NCBI RefSeq assembly: GCF_014333615.1
Contig: NZ_JACSCY010000009.1
Coordinates: 1-64,000 of the forward strand
DNA length: 64,000 bases
DNA from: Hymenobacter citatus
GTDB lineage: Bacteria > Bacteroidota > Bacteroidia > Cytophagales > Hymenobacteraceae
Direction of reading: 5' to 3'
Below are positions 51,154 through 59,587 of the stretch, in pieces. Positions within the stretch are counted from its first letter, which is position 1. The number at the start of each line of letters is the position of its first letter. A program made the translations under genes and the position numbers. The notes below the pieces were generated by a model that was given only the letters and a program-made list of their open reading frames with translations, had not been told where the DNA came from and made no database searches.

Positions 51154-54100
51154 ATGCACCAAAAACTACGCATGCTGGGTTTGCTCGGGCTACTGGCCAC
51201 CGGCCTACCCGCCTGGGCCCAGCAACCCCTTACCTACCCGCGCAACGGCGTCTACGACCAGCGCGAGGGCCTCTACGCCTTCACCCACGCCACCGTCTAC
51301 ACCGACTACAAAACCAAGCTCGACGACGCCACACTCGTTATCCGCGACGGTAGGGTAGTGGCCGTGGGCAACAAAGTCGCCATTCCGCAGGGCGCGGTGG
51401 TGAAAGACCTGAAAGGCAAGTACATCTATCCGGGCTTCGTGGATATGTTTACCAGCTACGGCGTGCCCGACGTGAAAATGCCCGAGCGCCGGGGTAGGCG
51501 CGAGGCGGGGCCGCAGTTTGAGAGCCAAAAGGAGGGCGCCTACGACTGGAACCAGGCCATCCGGCCCGAAACCAACGCGGCTGAGATGTTCAAGGTGAAT
51601 TCTGAGCAGGCAGATGCCTACCGTAAGCTGGGCTTCGGTGCGGTGATGACCTTGCAGCCCGACGGCATTGCCCGCGGCACCGGCTCTTTGGTGACGCTGA
51701 ATACCAACCGTCGCGAAAACGAGGTGATTCTCGTGGACCGCGCCGCCACCGGCTTCTCCTTCGACAAGGGCAGCTCTACCCAGGACTACCCCGGCTCCCT
51801 TATGGGTAGCATTGCCCTGCTGCGCCAAACCTACCTCGACGCCAACTGGAACCAGCGCAACCCGCGCCGCGAGGAAAACCTGTCGCTGCAAGCCTTCAAC
51901 GGCCAGCGTGGCCTGCCCGCCATCTTCGAGGCCAGCAACAAGCTGAACACCCTGCGCGCCGACCGGGTAGGCGACGAGTTTGGGGTGCAGTACATTATTA
52001 AAGGAGCCGGCGACGAATACCAACGCCTACCCGAGGTGAAGGCCACCAACGCCCCGCTGGTCCTCACCCTCAACTACCCCGATGCCTACAAGGTAGACGA
52101 CGTGTACGACGCCACCCGCGTGCCCCTGGAAGACCTCAAGCACTGGGAAATGGCCCCCGCCAACGCCGCCATGCTCGCCAAAGCCGGCGTGACGTTCGCC
52201 CTATCGGCCAGTGATTTAAAGGACAAAAAGAAGTTTATGCCCAACCTCAAAAAGGCCATGCAATACGGCCTCACCGAGGAGCAGGCGCTCCAGGCCCTCA
52301 CTGCCACCCCCGCCGCCTTACTCAAAGCGCAGGACCAGGTAGGCAGCCTGAAGCCCGGCATGGTGGCCAACTTCCTGGTGTGCTCCAACAAGCTGTTTGC
52401 CGACGACAACGTGATGCTCGATAACTGGGTGCAGGGCGAGCGGTACCAGCTCACGGAGCTGCCCAACGACTACCGCGGCGTGTACACGCTGCAAGTAGGT
52501 CAGCAGCCCGAGGTGAAGATGCTGGTGAGCGGCAAGCCCGAAGCGCCCCAGATGAAGGTAGTGCGCGCCGCCGCCGACACGGTGAAAGGCACCATGACCA
52601 TAACCAGCGACCTGGCTACTATTGTGTACGCTGCTGCGAAAGGCAAAAATGCCGGCTCCATGCGCCTCAGTGGCTATTACACCGCCGAAGGCAACACGTT
52701 TCGCGGCGACGCCGAGCTGCCCGACGCCAGCATGGTGAAGTGGACGGCCCGCCGTCAGGAGGGCGCTACCCTAGCGGCCCGCCGCGACTCAGCGCGCACG
52801 CCCCGGCCTATGGAAATCGGACAGTTGACGTTCCCGTTTGCCTCTTATGGTCGCACCGAGGTTCCCAAGCAGGAAACCGTGCTGATTAAGAACGCCACCG
52901 TGTGGACCAGCGAAGCCGCCGGCAAACTCGAAAACACCGACGTGTTGCTGCAAAACGGCAAAATTGCCAAGGTAGGCAAGAACCTGAGCGCCCCTAGCGG
53001 CGCCCGCACCGTAGATGGCACTGGGAAGCACCTCACCCCCGGCATCATCGACGAGCACTCGCACATTGCCATTTCGCAGGGCGTGAACGAGGGCACCCAG
53101 GCCGTGACCAGCGAAGTGCGGGTAGGCGACGTGGTGGACCCCGAGGACGTGGGCCTCTACCGCGACCTGGCCGGCGGCGTGGTGGCCGCGCAGCTCCTGC
53201 ACGGCTCGGCCAACCCCATCGGCGGACAGTCGGCTATTATCAAGATGCGCTGGGGCATGGATGCGAATGACCTGAAAATCAAAGATGCGCCGGGCTTCAT
53301 CAAGTTTGCCCTCGGCGAAAACGTGAAGCAGAGCAACTGGGGCGAAGCCAATACCCTGCGTTTCCCCCAATCCCGCATGGGCACTGAGCAGGTGTTTGTG
53401 GATGCCTTCACCCGCGCCAAGGAATACGAAAAGGAGTGGGCTACCTATAATAAGCTGTCGAAAAGCAAGCAGGCCAAAACCGAGCCCCCGCGCCGCGACC
53501 TGGAGCTGGAGGCGCTGGTAGAAATCCTGCGCGACGACCGCCACATCACCTGCCACAGCTACGTGCAGTCGGAAATCAACATGATGATGAACGTGGCCGA
53601 CCGCATGGGCTTCAAGGTGAACACCTTTACGCACATCTTGGAAGGCTATAAGGTAGCCGACAAGATGGCGGCCCGCGGCATCAACGCCGGTACCTTCTCC
53701 GACTGGTGGGCCTACAAAAACGAGGTGCGCGACGCCATTCCCTACAACGCCGCCATCATGACCAAGGTAGGCGTGAACGTGGCCATCAACTCCGACGACG
53801 CCGAGATGAGTCGCCGCCTTAACCAGGAAGCCGCCAAAACCGTGAAATACGGCGGGCTGAGCGAAGAGCAGGCTATGCGCCTCATCACCATCAACCCGGC
53901 CAAGATGCTGCACCTCGACTCGCACATGGGTAGCATCAAGGAGGGCAAGGACGCCGACGTGGTGCTCTGGAACGAGCACCCGCTGAGCGTGTACGCCAAA
54001 GCCGAGCGCACCTTCGTGGACGGCCGTCAGATGTTCAGCCTGGAAGAAGATCAGCAGCTGCGTGACCAGATGCAAAAGGAGCGCCTGCGCATCATCCAGA

Positions 54101-54210
54101 AAATGGTGAGTGCCCGCAAGTCCGGCGCCCCCGCCCAGGAGGTAGCCGCCCGCACCAACAGCCACTACACCTGCGACACGCTGGGCGAGGAGAAGGAAGA
54201 GGATCAGTAA
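51154..54210 (+). CDS. Secreted double amidohydrolase-family protein
   Basis: A signal peptide (RMLGLLGLLATGLPAWAQ) precedes two tandem amidohydrolase-like halves. In the N-terminal half (about 30-440) the usual D-x-H-x-H after the composite-domain strand is lost: the site reads YPGFVDMFTSYGVPDVKM, and later metal-ligand His residues are missing too. The C-terminal half (about 560-1000) keeps a full site: TPGIIDEHSHIAIS, ITCHSYVQSEI, NTFTHILEGYK and INSDDAEMSRR. So one half is probably structural or regulatory and the other catalytic. Substrate unknown; dipeptides or cyclic amides are typical for such secreted proteins. Length 1018. The next gene codes for a related, shorter protein, and the two are likely an operon. 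Confidence 0.85.
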   Translation: MHQKLRMLGLLGLLATGLPAWAQQPLTYPRNGVYDQREGLYAFTHATVYTDYKTKLDDATLVIRDGRVVAVGNKVAIPQGAVVKDLKGKYIYPGFVDMFTSYGVPDVKMPERRGRREAGPQFESQKEGAYDWNQAIRPETNAAEMFKVNSEQADAYRKLGFGAVMTLQPDGIARGTGSLVTLNTNRRENEVILVDRAATGFSFDKGSSTQDYPGSLMGSIALLRQTYLDANWNQRNPRREENLSLQAFNGQRGLPAIFEASNKLNTLRADRVGDEFGVQYIIKGAGDEYQRLPEVKATNAPLVLTLNYPDAYKVDDVYDATRVPLEDLKHWEMAPANAAMLAKAGVTFALSASDLKDKKKFMPNLKKAMQYGLTEEQALQALTATPAALLKAQDQVGSLKPGMVANFLVCSNKLFADDNVMLDNWVQGERYQLTELPNDYRGVYTLQVGQQPEVKMLVSGKPEAPQMKVVRAAADTVKGTMTITSDLATIVYAAAKGKNAGSMRLSGYYTAEGNTFRGDAELPDASMVKWTARRQEGATLAARRDSARTPRPMEIGQLTFPFASYGRTEVPKQETVLIKNATVWTSEAAGKLENTDVLLQNGKIAKVGKNLSAPSGARTVDGTGKHLTPGIIDEHSHIAISQGVNEGTQAVTSEVRVGDVVDPEDVGLYRDLAGGVVAAQLLHGSANPIGGQSAIIKMRWGMDANDLKIKDAPGFIKFALGENVKQSNWGEANTLRFPQSRMGTEQVFVDAFTRAKEYEKEWATYNKLSKSKQAKTEPPRRDLELEALVEILRDDRHITCHSYVQSEINMMMNVADRMGFKVNTFTHILEGYKVADKMAARGINAGTFSDWWAYKNEVRDAIPYNAAIMTKVGVNVAINSDDAEMSRRLNQEAAKTVKYGGLSEEQAMRLITINPAKMLHLDSHMGSIKEGKDADVVLWNEHPLSVYAKAERTFVDGRQMFSLEEDQQLRDQMQKERLRIIQKMVSARKSGAPAQEVAARTNSHYTCDTLGEEKEEDQ

Positions 54211-54226
54211 ACCGGTACAGAACGAA

Positions 54227-54323
54227 GTAGGGGCTGCTTGCAGCCGCCCGTTCGGTAGGCTGCACGATTCAGCTTGAGTGCCCGCAACCACCGCAACGAC
54301 GGGCGCGTGCAACGCGCCCCTAC
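54227..54323. repeat. Inverted repeat between the two amidohydrolase genes
   Basis: Arms of 24 bp (54227-54250 and 54300-54323) both begin or end with GTAGGGGC. Each is palindromic in its own centre (GGCTGCTTGCAGCC; GCGCGTGCAACGCGC). Differences between the arms are thus compensated within each arm. Confidence 0.7.
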
Positions 54324-54342
54324 CTCAGCAACGACAACCATC

Positions 54343-55695
54343 ATGAAACGATATACTACATTTCTTTCCCGGCTGAAAAAAGCTAAAAGCCAACAGCTAT
54401 TAGCTATCAGCTTACTAACGGCCACCGCCGCCCACGCCCAGGTGCCCATGCCAGCACCGGCCCAAAGCAAGCCCATTGTCCTCACAGGTGGCACGCTGCA
54501 CGTGGGCAACGGCACGGTAGTACCCGATGCCGTGGTGGCTTTCGATAAAGGCCGTATCCTGTACGCTGGCGCACGCAGCGGCTACACGCCCGCCGCCGAC
54601 GCTGAAATGGTGGATGTGAAAGGCCAAGAAATCTACCCCGGCCTAATTTTGCCCAACACTACCCTGGGCCTCACGGAAACCGAATCGGTGCGGGCGACGG
54701 TGGACGAGCGGGAGGTAGGCGAGCTGAACCCCAACGTCCGGTCCCTGATTGCCTATAACACCGACTCCGACATCCTACCCACCGTGCGTACCAACGGCGT
54801 GCTGCTGGCCCAGATTACGCCCCGCGGCGGCCTGCTCTCCGGCCAAAGCAGCGTGGTGCAGCTGGATGCCTGGAACTGGGAAGACGCCGCCGTGCGCCCC
54901 GACGAGGGCCAGCACTTGGTGTGGCCTACCTCGGCGCCGCCCCGCTTCTTTGGGGGCGCCGCCAACGACCCGCGCGCCGCTGAGCGTCGGGAGCAGGCCC
55001 GCCAGCAGCGCCTCAACGAGCTGGAGCAGTTGTTTGCTGAGGCGTCGGCCTACCGCTACCTCTCCACTGCTCACGCTACCAACTTGCGGCTGGCCTCGCT
55101 GGGCGGCCTGTTCGATGGGTCCAAAACGCTCTACATCCACGCCGATAACGGCAAAGAAATTCTGGAGGCCGTGCGCTTTGCCAAGCGCCTGGGCGTGCAG
55201 AAGGTGACGGTGGTAGGCGCCCGCGACGCCTGGATGATGCTCGACTTCCTGAAGCAGAACGACGTGGCCGTGGTGCTCTCCCGCATTCATGCCCTACCCT
55301 TACGCGACGGCGACGACTATGACCAGGCCTACAAGCTGCCTGCTACCCTGCAAAAAGCCGGCATCCGCTACTGCCTCGATTACGAAGGCAGCATGGAAAC
55401 TGCCGGCTCGCGCAACCTGGCCTTCGTGGCGGGCACGGCCGCCGGCTTCGGCCTCACCAAAGAGCAGGCCCTCACCGCCGTAACGCTTAGCCCCGCCCAA
55501 ATTCTGGGCCTCGACAAGGACTACGGCTCCCTGGAAACCGGCAAAAGCGCTACCCTGGTAGTGAGCCGCGGCGACCTGCTCGACATGCGCACCAACGACC
55601 TCACCCACGCTTATATCGATGGCCGTGAGTTCAACCGCGACAACAAGCAAACGTACCTGAGCAACAAGTTCGTGACCAAGTATGGGCTGAAATAG
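54343..55695 (+). CDS. Secreted amidohydrolase-like protein lacking metal ligands
   Basis: A 450-residue exported protein (signal region QQLLAISLLTATAAHAQ). The composite-domain strands are intact: VLTGGTLHVGNGTVVPDAVV and the C-terminal GLTKEQALTAVTLSPAQILG with YGSLETGKSATLVVSRGDLL. The metal site is not: where D-x-H-x-H is expected it reads YPGLILPNTTLGLTETES. No later His cluster replaces it. It resembles the N-terminal, also degenerate, half of the upstream protein. It may be a non-catalytic partner, for example forming a hetero-oligomer with the upstream enzyme. The ATG at 54343 opens the signal peptide; the longer frame runs into the inverted repeat. A terminator follows at 55714. Confidence 0.82.
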   Translation: MKRYTTFLSRLKKAKSQQLLAISLLTATAAHAQVPMPAPAQSKPIVLTGGTLHVGNGTVVPDAVVAFDKGRILYAGARSGYTPAADAEMVDVKGQEIYPGLILPNTTLGLTETESVRATVDEREVGELNPNVRSLIAYNTDSDILPTVRTNGVLLAQITPRGGLLSGQSSVVQLDAWNWEDAAVRPDEGQHLVWPTSAPPRFFGGAANDPRAAERREQARQQRLNELEQLFAEASAYRYLSTAHATNLRLASLGGLFDGSKTLYIHADNGKEILEAVRFAKRLGVQKVTVVGARDAWMMLDFLKQNDVAVVLSRIHALPLRDGDDYDQAYKLPATLQKAGIRYCLDYEGSMETAGSRNLAFVAGTAAGFGLTKEQALTAVTLSPAQILGLDKDYGSLETGKSATLVVSRGDLLDMRTNDLTHAYIDGREFNRDNKQTYLSNKFVTKYGLK

Positions 55696-55713
55696 CACCC
55701 GCTATGAGCCATG

Positions 55714-55749
55714 AAAAGCCGCTTCTTCACCCGAAGAAGCGGCTTTTTT
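55714..55749 (+). terminator. Terminator after the amidohydrolase pair
   Basis: A perfect 15-bp stem (55714-55728 with 55733-55747), ACCC loop and T run. Confidence 0.93.
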
Positions 55750-55847
55750 TAGTTATAGGAAGTAGGTTGGTAGTACCAGCTAGGTTGATAAAACAGTGCT
55801 CGAAACGCCACAAAAGAAGTATCATATTCCTATATATAATTTCGCAT

Positions 55848-55855
55848 TACCTTTG
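55848..55855 (+). promoter_or_regulatory. -7 box of the response-regulator gene
   Basis: TACCTTTG, an exact TAnnTTTG match downstream of an AT-rich run, 69 bases before the ATG. Confidence 0.65.
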
Positions 55856-55924
55856 GTAGCGTCGCTCTCGTAAAAGCAGAGTATGGTAAAATCAGGCCGC
55901 AGCGCGGCATTGTGTTAGACTGGA

Positions 55925-56566
55925 ATGAGTGAACAGCGTATTTCCGTATATCTGGTAGATGACCATCCGCTGGTGCTGGAGGGCGTCAAAACGCTGTTGC
56001 ACCCGGAGGCCGATATCTGCATTGTGGGGCAGGCGAGCAGCGGGCCAGAGGCGCTGGCCCAGTTCCCTGCGCATCCGGAAGTGCAGGTGGCGGTGATAGA
56101 CATGAATATGCCCCAGATGTCGGGGGTGGAGCTGACACGTGCGCTCCGCACCCACCACCCCCAAGTACGCGTGCTGGTGCTGAGCATGGACGACGACTAC
56201 GCCCAGATACGCGAAGTGCTGGACGCCGGCGGCATGGGCTATTTGCTGAAGAACACAACCCGCGAAGAACTAAGCACGGCTATCCGGACCATTGCGGCGG
56301 GCCGTACCTTTTTCAGTCAGGAGGTAGGCAACACGCTCCTGCAACATTCCGCCGCTGGAGGTGCCACGCCCGTAAACCTGACAGCGCGGGAGCACGAGAT
56401 TCTGCGCCTGATTGCCCGCGAGTATTCCAACAACCTGATTGCCGAAACGCTCTTCATTAGCGAGCGAACGGTGGAAACGCATCGGAAGAACATCTTAGTG
56501 AAGACGAACTCCAAATCGGTGGTGGGGTTGATTCAATATGCCCTACGGCACAAGCTGATTCCCTGA
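55925..56566 (+). CDS. NarL/FixJ-family response regulator
   Basis: The N-terminal receiver domain has the acidic pair D12-D13 (VYLVDDHPLVLEG), the phospho-acceptor D59 (VAVIDMNMPQMSG) and the switch Lys in GYLLKNTTREEL. The C-terminal LuxR-type helix-turn-helix reads LTAREHEILRLIAREYSNNL and IAETLFISERTVETHRKNIL. Length 213 is standard. No histidine kinase is adjacent, so it is an orphan regulator in this window; its cognate kinase must lie elsewhere. Targets are unknown. The palindromic sites near 56847 downstream could be DNA targets, which is a guess. Confidence 0.95.
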   Translation: MSEQRISVYLVDDHPLVLEGVKTLLHPEADICIVGQASSGPEALAQFPAHPEVQVAVIDMNMPQMSGVELTRALRTHHPQVRVLVLSMDDDYAQIREVLDAGGMGYLLKNTTREELSTAIRTIAAGRTFFSQEVGNTLLQHSAAGGATPVNLTAREHEILRLIAREYSNNLIAETLFISERTVETHRKNILVKTNSKSVVGLIQYALRHKLIP

Positions 56567-56947
56567 CCCAAATCTGCGGCTTAACGAATCTACCATAGGG
56601 GAGCCTGAATGGGTCCGTATTTGTACTTATTAAATAGCGGTAAGCTCAGCACTAGTAAGAAGAGCTAGGCTTTTTCTGGGAGAAGGCAACAAAAGCAGTA
56701 CATGGTCGTAGAGTCCCGCCAGAAATTCTTCCACGGTTGAGCTTGTAAGTTTAAAAGTGTCCGTAGAGCTTGTTCAGCAAAACTAAATGGCAAGTAGGCG
56801 CACGGCTCAGTATAGCTTGTGTAGAAACCGCTACAGTCTAATTTTCCTCCGTACCAGTACGGAGAAAGGTCTACGGGGTACTAGGTATTTTTAACTTAGC
56901 CAAGAAAAAATAGTTCTCTTTATCATTCTACTAAATAAGAACATAAT
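56567..56947. other. Intergenic region with a small palindrome
   Basis: About 380 bases without a supported gene, increasingly AT-rich to the right. At 56847-56864 CTCCGTAC-CA-GTACGGAG forms an 8-bp palindrome, and CTACGGGGTACTAG follows 8 bases later. This could be an operator or small hairpin. Nothing else is evident. Confidence 0.35.
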
Positions 56948-56955
56948 TACATTTG
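56948..56955 (+). promoter_or_regulatory. -7 box before the 66-residue ORF
   Basis: TACATTTG, an exact TAnnTTTG match, about 64 bases before the ATG at 57019. It overlaps an in-frame TTG at 56953 and so rules out the longer version of the ORF. Confidence 0.5.
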
Positions 56956-57018
56956 AATCATTACAGCGGAGGACATCAGACTCTTTCTTTTATACAGCTT
57001 CATTTAACAAACACATCT

Positions 57019-57219
57019 ATGGCATCAAAAATCCTCTCCTTTATCTGCCATGTCCCAACACTGGCTCCCGGCTCCTACCCTGCAGTGCCCACTACTGCTA
57101 CACCCAGCCGGACAATTGAACCCAAAAAAGAGGTGCAGAGCACGTCTGGCGGCCACTTCGCGGCCATCTACGAAAACGACCGGTTTGTACGGTTCAAGTA
57201 CATCAACAACACCAAATAG
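57019..57219 (+). CDS. Small protein of unknown function
   Basis: A 66-residue ORF starting MASKILSFICHVPTLAPGSY, with a Pro/Thr-rich middle and a C-terminal part GGHFAAIYENDRFVRFKYIN that looks like two strands. No signal peptide, membrane helix or family is recognised. Two things support it as a gene: an exact -7 box at 56948 with a reasonable leader, and a strong hairpin at 57261 just after its stop. The leader is AT-rich and the body GC-rich. It could alternatively be a short transcript with a role as RNA. Confidence 0.5.
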   Translation: MASKILSFICHVPTLAPGSYPAVPTTATPSRTIEPKKEVQSTSGGHFAAIYENDRFVRFKYINNTK

Positions 57220-57260
57220 CACTGCTGCTCGCTGCCTGCGCGCGAGCCGTCAGCCAAACC

Positions 57261-57304
57261 GAAACGCCGCCCGTTGCCAGTAGGCAATGGGCGGCGTTTC
57301 GGCA
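57261..57304 (+). terminator. Hairpin after the 66-residue ORF
   Basis: An 18-bp stem (57261-57278 with 57283-57300, one G-T pair) with an AGTA loop. The T run is only GTTTC, so termination strength is uncertain. Confidence 0.6.
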
Positions 57305-57411
57305 TTTAAACAAGAGTCATTATTACCTTCCTTATCCGTAGAATAAGTTGTTGGCTACGTCCGGCTGCAGATTTGGGCTAACTTGCGGGCCGTTTCATCT
57401 GTTGTGCACAC

Positions 57412-59442
57412 ATGAATTCAATGCTAGTTCGCGGCCTGTGGCTGCTGTTGTTGGTAGTAGGAGTAGGTCAATCTGGATGGGCGCAAACGGCGGGCATCAT
57501 GCCCGAAGAAGGCGCCTGGTACGGTATTATTGCCCGCAGTAGCGGCCGCAGCCTCGATATTGCCAACTCATCTGCCGAAGCCGGTGCTGCTGCCGTGCAG
57601 TGGGAGTTCAATCAGGCGCGCAGCCAGCAATGGCGCTTTGTGCCCGTGATGGCCGGCAGCCAGTACTACCGCATCGAGTCGCGCAACAGCACGATGTGCC
57701 TAACCCTGGAGCGCCCCGACGAAAACGCGCCAATTGTGCAGCGCCCCTGGACGGGCAGCTTCTACCAGCAGTGGGCCCTGGTGCCCACCGGCCCGGTAGG
57801 CACCTTGCAGCTCATCAACCGCGGCAATGATAAATGCGCCGCCCTGGCCGGCGCCGACCGCTTCAACGCAACGCCCGTGGTAGGGCAGGCACCCCAAAAC
57901 CGTGCTACCCAGCAGTGGCGCCTGTTCAAGCTGCAACTCAATATTGACGTCACGGCGCCTGGCTTTGGCCCCGTGCGGCCTCTAGCAGCCCTCAACACAC
58001 CCGCCAACGAGCTACAACCCGTGCCTACCCCCGATGGCAAACGCCTCTACTTGGCCCGCACTAAATACGCCGGCAACACGGAAGGCAACACCGAGTCGGG
58101 GGATATCTGGGTGAGTACTTCTGCCGACAACGGCGAAACCTGGGGCCCCGCCTCGCGCCTCGAAGGGCTGAACACGGCCCAGAACAACGGCGTGATGTCG
58201 GTACTGGAGGATGGTAAAGCCCTGCTGCTACGCGGTACTTACACCCGCGACTCCTTCCGCGACGAAGGCGTGTCGCGGGCTGTGCCGGGAGCCAAGGGTA
58301 AAAATGCATTGCCCGAGCCGTTGCCCATCCGCAACTACTACTCCGTGAGTCCGTCGAACACGTTCTTTATGACGCCCGATGAGAAAGTGTTGCTGCTTTC
58401 CATTGAGCGTAGCGACACGCAGGGCAGCAACGACCTGTATGTGAGCTACTCCCTGGCCGATGGCACCTGGAGCGAGCCGCAAACCCTGGGCAGCGTCATC
58501 AACTCGCCGGGCTACGACTTTGCGCCCTGGATGTCGCCTGATGGCAAAACGCTGTATTTCTCCTCCTACGGCCATGCTGGCTTTGGTGGGTCCGATATCT
58601 TTGCCAGCACGCGACTGGATACGCTAAGCTGGACTTCATGGAGCGCGCCGCGCAACCTGGGCGGCTCCATTAATGGGGTAGGGTTTGATGCTTACCTGTC
58701 GGTGTCTAGCGACGGCAAGCACGCGTTCTTTGCCTCGGCGCCCAAGCTCGATGCCCCCGCCGACTTGTTTCGGACCATCACCGGCGTGACGCAGGAGCCG
58801 CCTGCGCCCGATACTACGGCCAAATCCGTAGCAGCGCGCATCATGCTCACAGGCAAAGTGTTGAACACCAAAACCAGCCAGGCCGTATCGGCTGAAGTAA
58901 GGGCTGTGCGCCTGGGTTCCGACATGGTATTCAACGCCACCGGCCGCACCGATGCGGGCACGGGCTTCTACCAGTTTTCGCTGCCGCCCGGCCAGTACCG
59001 CCTCACGGCCACCAGCACTGGCTTCCTCACGGCTTCCGACACCGTAACGGTGGCTGGCTCCATGCGCCGCGACCTGCTGCTGGTGCCGGCAGCCGTGGGC
59101 TCCAAGCTGGAGCTCCCTACCCTGATTTTCTCTCAGGGTAAATACGACCTGCTGCCCGCTTCCTACGAAGAACTAAACCGCTTGGCCCGCACCCTGGCCG
59201 ACAACCCCGCCGTGAGCATCCAGCTGGAAGGTCATACCGACAACGTGGGCAATCCGCAGCTGAATGTGCAGCTCTCTTTGGAGCGGGTGCAGGAGGTGAA
59301 GCGCTACCTCGTGAGCCGCGGTGTGGCCGCCAGCCGCATTGCTACTGTGGGCTACGGCGGCGCCAAGCCCCGCGCCAGCAACGCCCGCGAAGAAACCCGC
59401 CGTCTCAACCGCCGCGTAGAGTTCACCATTACCAAGGATTAG
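57412..59442 (+). CDS. Outer-membrane OmpA-family protein with ricin-type lectin and PD40 propeller
   Basis: A four-part exported protein. The signal peptide is WLLLLVVGVGQSGWAQ. Residues 30-165 form a ricin-B-like domain (SGRSLDIANSSAEAGAAAVQ; NQARSQQWRFVPVMAG; ATQQWRLFK). Residues 190-460 hold PD40/WD40-like repeats (QPVPTPDGKRLYLARTKYAG; FAPWMSPDGKTLYFSSYGHA). About 480-560 is a carboxypeptidase-regulatory-like domain (LTGKVLNTKTSQAVSAEVRA). The last 110 residues are OmpA (IQLEGHTDNVGNPQLNVQLS; YGGAKPRASNAREETRRLNR) and bind peptidoglycan. PD40-OmpA proteins are common in Bacteroidota, some linked to T9SS; the added lectin-like domain is less usual. Length 676. No exact promoter is seen; transcribed alone, followed by an inverted repeat. 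Confidence 0.9.
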   Translation: MNSMLVRGLWLLLLVVGVGQSGWAQTAGIMPEEGAWYGIIARSSGRSLDIANSSAEAGAAAVQWEFNQARSQQWRFVPVMAGSQYYRIESRNSTMCLTLERPDENAPIVQRPWTGSFYQQWALVPTGPVGTLQLINRGNDKCAALAGADRFNATPVVGQAPQNRATQQWRLFKLQLNIDVTAPGFGPVRPLAALNTPANELQPVPTPDGKRLYLARTKYAGNTEGNTESGDIWVSTSADNGETWGPASRLEGLNTAQNNGVMSVLEDGKALLLRGTYTRDSFRDEGVSRAVPGAKGKNALPEPLPIRNYYSVSPSNTFFMTPDEKVLLLSIERSDTQGSNDLYVSYSLADGTWSEPQTLGSVINSPGYDFAPWMSPDGKTLYFSSYGHAGFGGSDIFASTRLDTLSWTSWSAPRNLGGSINGVGFDAYLSVSSDGKHAFFASAPKLDAPADLFRTITGVTQEPPAPDTTAKSVAARIMLTGKVLNTKTSQAVSAEVRAVRLGSDMVFNATGRTDAGTGFYQFSLPPGQYRLTATSTGFLTASDTVTVAGSMRRDLLLVPAAVGSKLELPTLIFSQGKYDLLPASYEELNRLARTLADNPAVSIQLEGHTDNVGNPQLNVQLSLERVQEVKRYLVSRGVAASRIATVGYGGAKPRASNAREETRRLNRRVEFTITKD

Positions 59443-59463
59443 CTTAGCGTTGGTGATGGCAGA

Positions 59464-59561
59464 GTAGAGACACACTATTTTGTGTCTCGTCGTTGAGCAG
59501 TCGGCATCTATATGATGAAACAACATCCGCAACGACTAGACACAAAATGTTGTGTCTCTAC
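59464..59561. repeat. Inverted repeat, GAGACACA family
   Basis: Arms of 32 bp (59464-59495 and 59530-59561) with three mismatches surround a 34-base spacer. The left arm with flank recurs, inverted, at 81-119. The right arm covers an in-frame start candidate (59552) of the next gene. Confidence 0.85.
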
Positions 59562-59587
59562 CCCGTAACCGACCTTACTCAGGCCCC

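Noticed and set aside
52789..54312. A 507-codon open frame antisense to the double amidohydrolase
   Set aside because: Composition (Val, His and Leu rich) is that of a shadow frame, while the plus strand carries clear domain motifs.
59552..59587. Earlier start for the DUF6929-like gene
   Set aside because: It falls in the right arm of the inverted repeat 59464-59561.
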